Shown piece by piece: positions 46,736-58,300 of a stretch of 64,000 nucleotides of DNA. Origin of the DNA: Adineta steineri (Eukaryota; Rotifera; Eurotatoria; Adinetida; Adinetidae); the NCBI GenBank assembly GCA_905250115.1, contig CAJNOI010000111.1:116616-180615 (forward strand). Direction: 5' to 3'. Position 1 is the stretch's first letter. Each line of letters begins with the position of its first letter. Under the pieces are notes generated by a model that saw only the letters and a program-made list of their open reading frames with translations, was not told the origin of the DNA and ran no database searches. The translations under genes were made by a program, and so were the position numbers.

Positions 46736-46995
46736 TCGCATACCTACACCTACATCCCTGCTCATATAGAAATATCTTCTACTAACAGCATTTGTGCTTG
46801 ACAAAAGAGATAAAACGTTAATAAAAGGTGGTGAATGTTAAAAACTATTGATCAAGAAAAGAGAAAACGTCAACCTTTTTTTTCTACACATTATGAGTGC
46901 GAAAACAAAAGTTTAAAGTGAAGAAGAATAGAATTGTTTTCATGTATTGCTCTTTTTAGATATCGGACAAAATCGATTATAAAATCGACAGAGCA

Positions 46996-49900
46996 ATGTC
47001 AAACTTGGAGGAAACATCAACAGTACATTATAGTAACCATGTATGTTATTTAATTATTGGAAAGCAATACATATAAAAGAAATATTTTCTTTCTTTGAAT
47101 GTTTCAGCCACAAATAGTGACGGTGAATACAAGCAATCTGATGACCGTTCCATCGGCAAGACCGTATGTATTTTCTTTTCTTTACTAGCCAATAGAAAAA
47201 TTCTGTTTTTTAGGAAAATAACGATTACAAAAAAACTAACGTTTTGGATTATTTTTTGTATCATTACTGCTGTTTTGATCACTGTCGTCGTTATTATTTT
47301 GACGAAATATATAGGCGCAACAACAATAACGGGTATGCTTTTATCTACATGAAAATAGTATGGAGATAGTTTGTATGTATGACTGATAGAACATAAAAGT
47401 CGCTCGTTCTTGTATAAAAGTCTATGGTGTACTAGTCACTAGGTTATAGCAGATACAACTAATTGATTAGTTGCATCGATAATATTAATCGGTAACTGAC
47501 ATTCTCTCTTAAAAAATACTAGAAGTTGAAACCGGGCGCTTCTGGTTAATAGATTTTAAAAGATGGATAAATCTTTTCTAAGAGCTCATCATACGAATAA
47601 ACATACTTGACGAGGATTTTATTTCTGTGCGGTTTTTCGCATAGCGTACAATAATAAACTTGTCATTGTAGATGTATTCGAGTCAGAGTTGTTGCCAGTC
47701 GATATTAGCCATCTATCAGAGAGACATATTATCAATTTGAGTTAAATCTGAGTGCAACTCAGACCTTGAAATCGGGTTAGTTTTTGATGTCTGAGCCTGA
47801 TCCTAGACCGAGCCTTGAATAGTCCAAGCTCACCTGGCCCAGTCGAAGATTGAGCTGGCCGCTCCATTTCGAGGCCTAATGTGATTTCATATCCTTGTTC
47901 TTCTCAGATATCGACAAATGACACTTATAATAAATTCCATTATCGTATCATGTGGAAAAAAAGATGTGTATTAAAATATGAATTAGCATCAACTCGAAAT
48001 TGATGTTTTTTCTGAACTATAATTTACTCGACTAACCCTGAGTATGATCCGTCGACTGAAGATATATAACGAAAAGTTTATTAGAATATAAAAAATCGAA
48101 AATGATGTCTTTTGGTCGAATAGTTACCTTCCATAATATCAGATCTCAAGCATCACAGCTTTTATTTCATCATTTTATTTGAAGAGAACATTATAGGCAG
48201 TATCTGAAAGGAATCGTCTATATATAACTTTCATGAGCTCAGCATAAGATTTATGAATATAAAACTAACTATCTCATTCTTTTAACATAATTAATGAGCA
48301 GAAATACGTGTGCAACAAAGAAGCTGCAGTGAACAACTGACGTTTTAAACATATTTTTCTCCTTTTTTCTATAAAAATCCAGCAACAGTGGCATCGACGA
48401 CAACAGTAAAGATACCAATATCGATCACGGCGACGACAACCGGTAAGCGATAGACTAAATGATCAGTCCTCTATATAGCTTTTTCTCGAGAGCGTTGTTG
48501 CTAGGAAAATGTAGCTTTTGAGCTCACAAAATTTACCATGACACGTCGAACGGTTCATAACAATGACTGCATTCTTGTTTAAGGCAGTCAGTCAGTGGGT
48601 GTGGGTGTGGTGTGCGAGAAGAAGAGCCCTCAACACCCACACCTTCAAAATAGTCCATAAAAGAATCCTTCTACATTGCTCACATCTCTCATTGCATTGC
48701 CGATTTCCTAGATATGCGACTTCTCTTCGTCCTTTGTCAAGATGTCATCTAGTAGATACCAGCATCCACATCACTATCCCGTTCCTAGGCAAATAATAGC
48801 GTTTATTCAAAAACGAGTGGACACAAACGCTAAAGAGGGTCATTGATATTCAAGATGAAAAACTAACATTCAAACTGTAAAAAAAATACAAAAAAAAAAG
48901 TTATACGAATCCGATGAAAGAAAAACAAGCTTTTCCACAACTAACGAGAGAACACTCCATTTTATTTGCCATAAGATTGGTTATCACAGCGATCAACATA
49001 TTATGAGTACATGCCCACTGATCGGATGATTCTTCTATATACTTTACAGTGGTATTAAGATCAATTTTTGTTTTCTACTAGCTGAATGCATTATGGAGTT
49101 TTATTATCAAGGGATCTATCAGACTGGCTCTAACTCTTATCCGATTTCTATAACAGCAGCCGATATAAATAGCGATGGCAACTCTGATATTATTGTCGCA
49201 AATGACGCTGATAGTTTTGGTCGCAATGTTATGGTACTTCGCAGTATAGACGATGGAGCGTTTACCAGCGGAATGGTCGTTGTAACTGGCATTCGGCCGC
49301 ATCAGGCTTCGGTGATAGCTGCCGATATGAATGGGGACACCAAGCCCGATATTGTTCTCGCAAGCCAAGATGCTAACACCGTCGTTGTTGTCTTCAATAA
49401 AGGTGATGGCAAGTATGCTGATCCACTATTTTATAACCGCAACTCCTACGTTGACTTTAAGTTTCTGGTAACAGGCGATGTCAATAACGATGGCAACCTC
49501 GATGTTATTACTGCACTTGGTAACACTCTAATCGGTGTTCTTCTAAATGTGGGCGATGGCACATTTGCTGCGCAAGTGACCTATTTGAGTAGTTACACAA
49601 CTAATGAGGGACCAATTTGTGTGGCAACCGGTGATGTTAATAGCGACGGTAATCTCGACATTATTTATACAAGTACTATTGACGGCAACATCGGTGTTCT
49701 CATCAATACAGGCAATGGCGAGTTTACTACTGCAGTGACCTATTCAACTGATTCTTCTCCGCAATTTGTTATAACAGCCGATGTCAATAACGACGGTAAA
49801 CCCGACATCATTGTCTTAAGTCCTAATGACAACGACATCAGTATTCTGCTCAACGAAGGTAATGGCACGTTTGCTGCTCGAGTATCCTACAAAACCGATA

Positions 49901-51219
49901 TACCAGTATATGCAGTAGCAGTCGACATCAATAGCGATGACAAATTGGATATTATTGTCGCTAATATTGGGGGTGGTGGCAGCATCGGTGTTTTTCTTAA
50001 CATAGGTCATGGTACGTTTAATGATATCATAAAGTATCCAATGGGACCTAGGTTTTCCCCGACATCTGTTGCAGCAGCTGATGTCAACGGTGATAATAAG
50101 CTCGACATTATTTTCTCAGATGGTCAAAATGGTGACGTCGGTGTTCTCCTTAGCATGGATAATGGAACGTTTGCTGATCAAGTGGCATATTGGGCTGGTT
50201 ATGGGCCATCTTTTGTGCAAGTAATCGATGTTAATGGTGATAATAAACCAGACATTGTTGTTCAAAACGTTGACGACAACAATGCTGGAGTTTTACTCAA
50301 CACAGGTGACGGTACATTTGCTGATCAAGTGATCTATGCAACTGTCTATATGTCGAACAGTGCAGTAGTAGTCGATATCAATGGCGACAGTATGCCAGAC
50401 ATGCTTGTCGGAGATGTTTACGAGCACCACTTTGTCGTTCTTCTCAACACAGGCAATGGCATATTTACTGACCCAATAAGCTATTCAGTTGATACTCATA
50501 CCGATGATGGACCCGCTTCTGTAGCGGCGGCGGATATTAATGGCGACAAAACGCTTGATATCGTTGTTGCAAACTATAATACTGACTCAGTCCGTGTATT
50601 CTTTAACACAGGCAATGATCCATTTGCATCTCAAGCGACTTTTTTAGCTGGCTCTGGGCCGAAATCTGTAGTAGCAGTTGATGTTAATGGCGATGGCAAA
50701 TCCGACATTATTGTTGCAAATTATAATGATAACAGCGTCAGTGTCCTCCTCAACAAGGGCAATAGCACGTTTGCTGATCAAGTGACCTACTCAACTAATT
50801 CTGGGCCAAAAACGGTGGCAGCAATCGATGTCAATGGTGATGGTAAACGCGACATTATTGTTGCAAATTATGATGATAATAACGTCAGTATCCTCTTCAA
50901 TAGGGGTGATGGCACGTTTACCAGTCAAGTCGTGTATGGAACTGGATTTGGACCGATAGATATGGTAGTAACCGATATAAATGGTGACGACAAACCTGAT
51001 ATTATTGTCGCACACTATAACGATTTCGATTTTGGTATTCTCCTCAATATAGGTAATGGCACATTTGGTGTTTACACGAGCCACATGGGCTACTATACAC
51101 AAGCAGATCATCTACATTCACTAGCAGTAGGCGATCTTAATGGTGATGGTAAACTTGACATTGTTGTTGGTTTAGAAAACTACCATATCAGTTCTTGGAT
51201 AAATTCTTGTCTCATTTAA
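46996..51219 (+). CDS. Type II membrane protein with 14 FG-GAP repeats
   Basis: Five exons (46996-47040, 47108-47163, 47214-47332, 48383-48442, 49082-51219) join in frame to 805 residues. A polar cytoplasmic N-terminus of about 35 residues precedes a membrane helix (FWIIFCIITAVLITVVVIIL), a short Thr-rich stalk exon, and a large ectodomain in one exon. The ectodomain holds about 14 FG-GAP/VCBS repeats, each with a calcium-binding DxNxDxxxD loop, e.g. DVNGDGKSDIIVAN and DINGDDKPDIIVAH, followed by VLLNTGNGTF-like strands, at about 48-residue spacing. This suggests two seven-bladed propellers or one extended array. It is a probable cell-surface adhesion or recognition protein; the ligand is unknown. 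Introns 3 and 4 are unusually long (1,050 and 639 bp), and intron 4 carries a telomere-like element. Anchor, stalk and ectodomain exons are joined in phase 1. Confidence 0.88.
48594..48645. repeat. Telomere-like inverted element in an FG-GAP gene intron
   Basis: AGTGGGTGTGGGTGTGGTG and CAACACCCACACCTTC are inverted copies around about 17 bp. It lies in the 639-bp fourth intron of the FG-GAP gene. Confidence 0.72.
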
Positions 51220-51505
51220 CACGAACTTATTTCTGTTCGGTTGGCATAACAATTTTCTTAATCATTTAATCAAACATTTCTTATTATATTCTTGATATAA
51301 TGTAAAGTATTTTTCTCTCTAGTCTTGTTCATGTCATTTAGTTATATTTATATATATATACGTTGTCTTCTTTTGCTTTCGTTTGTTATTCACATTATCT
51401 TTTTCTGTTGAAATAAACAAAACTCACGTACAAATACAAACCTGGATATTCCTTCAATAATATTGTGCTACCGAACTCCGAAACACTTCATGATGAAAGA
51501 AGATC

Positions 51506-51560
51506 GAGTGTGGGTATGGGTGTAACTTATTCATCTCACTCACGCCCAATCCACACCCTT
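51506..51560. repeat. Telomere-like inverted element
   Basis: GAGTGTGGGTATGGGTGT on the left and CACGCCCAATCCACACCC on the right are inverted copies separated by about 20 bp. The right end continues TTAAG, like the CTTAAGGG start of the element at 53780. Confidence 0.68.
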
Positions 51561-52385
51561 AAGTTGTTCATGATAGCAAGTCATATTTTCATCCACTATT
51601 GTCGATTTATTTAGATCACTTATTTGTTTACGAGTATCTCGGTTAAAGGAATTGACAGAGTAATAATAAAGTAATATTCTCCAAACTAAAAGCTTGATTG
51701 AGTAAATTATAGACAGATAATTCTCGTATGTACCATCATACAGCATGGTCCGCTTTGTACTCATTTCAAAACTCGTCTACTAATTTCAATTGATTCTGAC
51801 TACTTTCTTGTTGTAATGAACACATTTGGATCAATTTATCTTTATTTTATTGAGAATTCTGATTCACAGTCACTCATTCTCAACCTCATATCGATACCTA
51901 CACTCACTTTCAATATTCCTCTGCATATAGATGAGTTTGTAAAACTATTTTTGTTTATCTATCAAAGGTAAAACTACTAATCTTGGATTCATGTTCATTC
52001 GAAGAATCATTAAAATCATCAAAATTGCAAACTTCAATATGATTCGTACATAAATACTAAATAAACAAATTTTCTCTTCATATAGCAACTTAAATGTGTT
52101 CTACTTGGTTGCACAAACAACAGCGGAGAAAACTTATTGCTATAGTGTTCTGCGGATGGACGACAAAACTAAGAATGACAAGGAAAAATGAAACGGTGAT
52201 TGGATGTCATATGAATGTAAGAATTCAAGATCTTAACTTTCCTATCACATTTTTTGAACAGTCATCTAACTCATTGACAATAAACATCAACTTTATTTTT
52301 CAAAGAATCACAGCATATACAAAGTGAATGACAGAATAATTGCAAGATACAAGAGAAAAGTAAGAAGAAACTACGGATATATATA

Positions 52386-53243
52386 CAGTAAAACCTCCCT
52401 AAGATGAACACTAATGCGACCGCTTGAAAAGTGTTCATTAGAAGAGGTGTTCATCTTACAGAGGTTTCATATTAAATAAAGGTTTAGATATACACCATAT
52501 AATATTAGTATGGACAAATGATAGCTATGCATCTTGATATTAAAATCTATTACTATTAATTCTAAAACACTATCTTTTTCAATTATTTCACATATTTATT
52601 CAATTATCAAGTGAAAAATAAAAAAAACATTTTTTTTATCTTTAAAATATTAAAAACCTATTTTGTTTTAAACAAAAACTAGTAAAAAGCATTTTTGTCT
52701 ATTATTTACATCTATTTATTTTTTCTGAGAAAAGTCGGTAATTGAGATACTACCGACCGAGATTTTGTAGTTCGCAGTAATTGTACGATATGAAGCGTTA
52801 TTTTCATTTTCACTAATTAACTGCATTTTTATAGACAAAGTTAACGTGTGTGTTCTGTTTCATTTTACAATCGAAGATAGAATAATGCATGTTGTCCTAT
52901 CATATAGAATCGATTAACTCATCGCCGATTAATCACATTGTTTTGTTTGATCCATACATACGACAGAGTTTGTTATGATGAGTTGACCGTCAAAAACTGA
53001 TTTATCATTTCATTAATATGAACAGTATATTTTTTCAGCTCTGTGTTTCATAGAAGAAAGTACAGTTAATCACTATATGTTCATTATATAGAGGTTTTCT
53101 TTTACAGAAGGGACTAAAAAAAGCGTTCATTGTTCAGAGGTCGGAGGTGTTCATCTTGCGGAGGTCTACTTACAGCAAAAATCGATCGGGGGGACCAAAA
53201 AATGTGTTCAAACCAGAGGTGTTCATTTTGGGAGGTTTTACTG
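52386..53243. mobile_element. Non-autonomous pogo/Tigger-like DNA transposon
   Basis: The element starts CAGTAAAACCTCCCTAAGAT and ends TTGGGAGGTTTTACTG, inverted terminal repeats of about 25 bp continuing with GAACAC/GTGTTC, and is flanked by TA on both sides (52384-52385 and 53244-53245). CAGT termini and TA duplication are typical of the Tc1/mariner-pogo group. The 858-bp body has no transposase frame. Subterminal variants of GTGTTCATCTT and CAGAGGT recur near 52440 and 53150. Confidence 0.85.
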
Positions 53244-53501
53244 TATTTTCGATGCTTATAAAGATTTATGAAATTATAATTATTTTCCAAATTTAATTGC
53301 TAATTTTTTTCATCTTCAAATATTTGAATCGTTTTTCGAATATTCAGAGTCATTCATTCCCTTATTATACAATGTCTACTCTTTCGTAGCCTTTATACCA
53401 ACTCAAAACTGTTTATGAATTATATGCAAATTATCTTTCCTTATGTAATTTTCATAAACTATATCGACATACAATACTTGAAGCCAGTTTAGGAAGTTAT
53501 T

Positions 53502-53723
53502 TTGAAATACACTTTCCTAAATCTCAATTTAATGTTCAAGTTCAACTTGTCAATCTACAAAAAATCATTATTAAATGCACGCAATGGTGTTTTATATTCG
53601 TCAAAATTTGATCATTTAATCAACGTTATAGCTCAAGCACCTAATTTAAATAAGCTTGATTTTGATAGGGATCATTTAGTGGAAATGAAAAGTTTTTTAC
53701 AAGAAAATCATCCAGAAATATAA
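53502..53723 (+). other. Doubtful open frame, possible gene remnant
   Basis: The 73-codon frame begins with low-complexity sequence, but its second half (VLYSSKFDHLINVIAQAPNL, then LDFDRDHLVEMKSFLQ) has a protein-like leucine pattern recalling the LRR-like tails of bdelloid F-box-type proteins. No upstream domain is found. It could be a 3' remnant of such a gene; confidence is low. Confidence 0.25.
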
Positions 53724-53779
53724 TTCATGTTAAACTTGATATGAATTGGTCTTCTGTAGATTATTATATAGAATTCTTC

Positions 53780-53829
53780 TTAAGGGTGTGGGTGTGAGTA
53801 AAATATTAACCTCACACCAACATCCACTG
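53780..53829. repeat. Telomere-like inverted element
   Basis: CTTAAGGGTGTGGGTGTGAG and CTCACACCAACATCC are inverted copies around about 13 bp. Confidence 0.72.
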
Positions 53830-54114
53830 CCATCTATCGGTAAATGATAAATATATTATCGTAGAACAATTAAGCTTATACACAACAATTAATTAAAATA
53901 AATTAAGAAATTTTTTTACTATAATTGTTTTAATACAAAAAAAACGTGTGTAACAAAAATTCATATTTTCATTTGCTTGGTACTTAACGAATCACGATGC
54001 GATTAAAACCCCTAGATAATCATATAGAATAAAAAGAGAATGGAACTATTGTTTTTTTGATACTATCAATTTTTCGATTCACACCGAATATTTATCCATT
54101 ATCGATAGTACAGG

Positions 54115-54930
54115 ATGTCGACAAAACCATTATATTCATTCCGTTTTGAACATTTTCAAATGGAAATTCCATATACAACTTATACTTTACATTTATATCC
54201 ACCATGGACTTATATTATTTCATATGGTTCCTCTTTATTCTATATGTTTTTAATTCTGATTATTTTTCCATTCTTATCATCAAAATTATCAACACAAGCA
54301 AAAAATTCATTTGCTAAAATTCATCATACATTATTATTTTTATACTCATTTATTTCATTTATTTCTGCTTTATATTATTTATTTGATACGAATGAAATAA
54401 GAAATTGGTCAAAATTTCTTTGTAGTCCGATACCTTCTTGGCTTCGTCTAATATCGATAACATTTACTCTTTCAAAAATTTGGGAATGGTTTGATACAGC
54501 TATTCTAATTTGGAAAGGATACTCATTATCAAAAATTGGATTTCTTCATATTTATCATCATGCAACAACATTTTTATTATTCTTATGTGCTATGAATTTT
54601 CCCGGTGCAGAAAAAAGTGGAATGTTATTGAATGGTTTTGTTCATACACTTATGTATTATCATTTTGCTTTTCGTTTACCAAAATTTTTACGACCATTGA
54701 TAACAACATTACAAATTGTACAATTGCTTACAGTTACTTATGTATGGCATATTGTACCAAGTTCATGTCCAGCAGATCAACATTTTCCTAAAAAGAATTT
54801 TGTGGAGTTTCTTCTACCATATCTTATCGTGCCAGTGTATTCTCTTTTTTTCTTCAAGTTTTTTATTGAACAATATCTTCTGTCACCTTCAACAGTAAAA
54901 ACTGAATGTTCTTCAAATAAAAAAGAATGA
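54115..54930 (+). CDS. Very-long-chain fatty acid elongase (ELO/ELOVL family)
   Basis: One exon encodes 271 residues. ELO proteins catalyse the condensation of malonyl-CoA with acyl-CoA in the endoplasmic reticulum. The family motifs appear in order: KIWEWFDT (residues 121-128, the KxxExxDT box), the catalytic histidine box HIYHH (145-149), HTLMYYHF (the HxxMYxYY-type box) and TTLQIVQL (the TQxQxxQ-type region). About seven hydrophobic segments are visible and the C-terminus is basic (SSNKKE), like ER retention tails. The histidine box with Ile-Tyr and the overall motifs are closest to ELOVL3/6-type enzymes acting on saturated or monounsaturated C16-C18 chains, but that assignment is tentative. 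The length is normal for the family. Confidence 0.92.
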   Translation: MSTKPLYSFRFEHFQMEIPYTTYTLHLYPPWTYIISYGSSLFYMFLILIIFPFLSSKLSTQAKNSFAKIHHTLLFLYSFISFISALYYLFDTNEIRNWSKFLCSPIPSWLRLISITFTLSKIWEWFDTAILIWKGYSLSKIGFLHIYHHATTFLLFLCAMNFPGAEKSGMLLNGFVHTLMYYHFAFRLPKFLRPLITTLQIVQLLTVTYVWHIVPSSCPADQHFPKKNFVEFLLPYLIVPVYSLFFFKFFIEQYLLSPSTVKTECSSNKKE

Positions 54931-55301
54931 AAATAAACAGATAACATTGATTATCAAAAGTTCGAGATTTCCACAAGGGCAACAATCATAAAAGATGTCT
55001 TTTTTTATAGACTTTCTTAATAGTATTATGATGATACATATCAGAATCATAAAATCAAGTAGATTTTTCTTATTTCATTCATAAATAAAGTATTCATGAA
55101 ATTGATACATTGGTAAGTGATCTCAATCAAAAGCTGAAGATGCATGTTTGATGTTATAGGTTACAACGATCGCTGAAAATCAGCAAGAAAATAGACATAA
55201 ATGGTACACATGAATACAAATCACTATTTATTCTTAAACATTTGGTTTGTATTGAAAAGAATGAAATAATACGATTGTTGTATTTATTATTTCATATCTA
55301 G
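54931..55301. other. Region that may hold the first ABC transporter exon
   Basis: The ABC gene must begin here or slightly further upstream, but no ATG-containing exon could be joined with confidence to the exon starting at 55302. Otherwise this is AT-rich spacer. Confidence 0.4.
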
Positions 55302-58300
55302 TTACGTTTTGGAGATACTGTAGATTATTTGATGATTCTACTTGGTATTATTACTGCAATTGTCTATGCTATTGGTCATTTGTTTTTTGTTCAACTATTT
55401 GGTGAATTAGTTAGTTTATTTGTTTTACGTGTATCAATTATTCATTGTCCTGTTGCTAATCCAATTAACTATATATCTGACAACAATTCGAATATCAGGT
55501 ATTTTAAATAATATAATACATTATTTTCTTATAGTCTTTGTCTAAATTGAAATAGTAATGATTCATTCAATACGGATGTTCATACAAAAGTAATTCACCT
55601 TATAGGTACGTACATTTTCATCAATATTATCAAATCATTCTCTGTTATTTGATGTTTAGTTATTGGTCTAATTCAAGTAGTATTCAGTTATCTTCAATAT
55701 ATTTCATGTGAATTATCTGCAACGCGATTGACAAATCGTATGAGAATAGAGCTTTTAAAAGCTACTTTTGCTAGAGTATGTCCAAAATCTTAAAAAAAAA
55801 ACGTAATATTTATTTTCTATTATTCTATAGGATATTTCATATTTTGATACTACAGAAATCTCAATTAACAATTTTTTCGAGTAAATTGTGCTTAATTAAT
55901 CTTATATTACTGAAGTTTTCTTTCTAGTAATATTGCCACCATACAATTAGGGATTGGATGGCAAAGTTCAGTGGCATTATCATCTATAATTTTTCTTATC
56001 GGCAGTCTTATTCTTGCATTTATTACTGATTGGAAACTTACATTGATTGTTATTATTGCAGAACCATTAAGTGTCGGTGCTGCATTTATGTTATCGAAGG
56101 TAAAAATTTCTATCGGAAGAAAAAATAGAAAAAAATTCTGATTTTTAGTTAACAGCTCAGACAACTATTTCAGAAATTAAATCGTATGATCATGCCGGAC
56201 AAGTTGCTCAAGAAGTTTTTACAGCTTTTCGAACTGTCACAGCATTTAATGCACAAGATAATGAAGAGAAACGGTAAATCAATATTGAATATATATGTCT
56301 CTTTACTTCTATGTTGACATGTTAGATATGCATCAGAATTAAAATATAATACGAAATATGCACTTCGTAAAGGTTTTATCTATGGTTGTTATGTGGGAAT
56401 AATTTCAATCTTTACTTATTGGACAACTGCACTCGGTTTTCTTGCAGGAATATGGCTCAAATCAACAGGACGACATCCAACACTCAATATTACTCAAATA
56501 GTTGTAGTACGTTTTTCTACTTCTATAATCCTAAAAATCAATACTTTCGAATGTATTATAGGTTGTTATATGTATAACTGAAGGATTACAATTTCTTGGT
56601 TATCTTGCTCCAAGTATGAAAGCATTTTTTGATGCATGTAATATTGCTGCTCCAATTATTCGATATATCGAAGATACAAAAATCGATAATATTCTATCAT
56701 TAAGTATGAAACCTTCGCTAAAATTGAAAACAAATCAACCAATTGACATTGTCTTTGAAAATGTTTCATTTTCTTATCCGAGCCGGAAGAAAGAATTGGC
56801 ATTAAATAATATCAGTTTCAAAGTGAAAGCGGGTACAACTGTTGCACTTGTTGGTAGTTCAGGCAGTGGTAAAAGTACATGTGTTCAGTTGTTACTCCGT
56901 TTCTACGATTCAAATAATGGACATATCAACATCAATGGTCATCCAATTCAGGAATATGATAAAAATAATTTACGGCAAATTACTGGCCTTGTCAGTCAAG
57001 AACCGGTAACATATTCTTATAGATGAAGTATTTAAAATTTATTTCTACTTCTTGAAAAAGATTCTTTTTGCAACTTCAATCAAAGAGAATATCAGTTATG
57101 GTAAAGATAATTCAACGTTTGAAGACGTTATTGAAGCAGCTAAACAAGCAAATGCTCATGAATTTATTATGAAACTTCCTCATGTAGTTATTATCATTTT
57201 TTAATTTTACTTCTAACTACTTCTTTGCTATTAAAGGAATATGATACATTAGTTGGTGAACGAGGTGTTCAATTAAGTGGTGGACAACGACAACGTATTG
57301 CTTTAGCACGTGCTCTTATTTGTCAGCCAAGCTTATTATTACTTGATGAGGCAACAAGTGCACTTGACTCTTCAAGCGAAAAACTTGTTCAAGAAACACT
57401 TGATTGTGCTGTTCAAAATCGAACAACAATTATTGTAGCTCATCGTTTATCAACAATTCGTTATGCAGATTGGATTATAGTTATAAAAGATGGTTTGATT
57501 GTTGAACAAGGTTCACATGATGATCTAATGACAATCAAACAATATTATTATGAATTAGTCAATAAACAACAAATGAAATTAATCAGTTCTGAAATAAGAA
57601 AAGTACATCTTGCAGAAGAAATTGATCAACCGGTAATAAATGGTTAGTATATATAAAGAAATTGTCTTGAATATGTTTGAACCATTTTATAGATATTCAA
57701 TTATCGAATAATGTAGAAGAAATAATTACTGAAGTTCCACAAGTAAAATTACTCTTTATATCATTAATATTCATTTTAATTTTTTGTAGACTGATTCAAA
57801 TTCATTTTATGCATTGATCAAATTATTCAAACTTAATGCACCTGAATGGCCTTATTTATTGATTGTTTGTTTAACTGGAATACTATCTGGTGGATCTTAT
57901 CCAGCTTTTGCTTATTCTTTAGCCGAAATGATCAGTGTAAGTGATTCATTCACAAAAATACCTTTCGAATTATTTTGTTTCTTTTAGTCATTTGAAGAAT
58001 GTATTGTTTCAGCACAAATGGATCGAGTCATTGTTTTTATAAGAATTATATTCATATTAGGCATTGCTATTATAATAATCAAAATAATTCATGTAAGAAT
58101 TTACTAAGAACGAAAAAGCTCATATATTTTGATTTTCTATTTCTGACTGAAAGTATGTATGTTTGGCTGTAGCTGGTGTACGATTAACGAATCGAATACG
58201 AGTAAAAATATTTGGATGTATGCTACATCAAGAAGTTGGATGGTATGATAGGACTGAAAATAATACTGGTACTCTATGTGCACGCCTATCTACAGATGCA

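Larger units (their letters stand above)
51220..54114. other. Long intergenic region with repeats
   Basis: Contains telomere-like elements (51506-51560, 53780-53829), a non-autonomous transposon (52386-53243) and a doubtful open frame at 53502-53723. A 77-codon frame at 52094-52327 has no motif. Degenerate C-rich repeats (GATACCTACACTCAC) occur near 51893. Confidence 0.5.

Noticed and set aside
47640-47890. GC-richer stretch in intron 3 of the FG-GAP gene
   Set aside because: It suggests an inserted element, but no terminal repeats, target duplication or coding content could be identified.
49078-51111. Antisense frames within both FG-GAP genes
   Set aside because: They are shadows of a repetitive coding sequence; the sense frame has the clear DxNxDxxxD motifs and matching splice sites.
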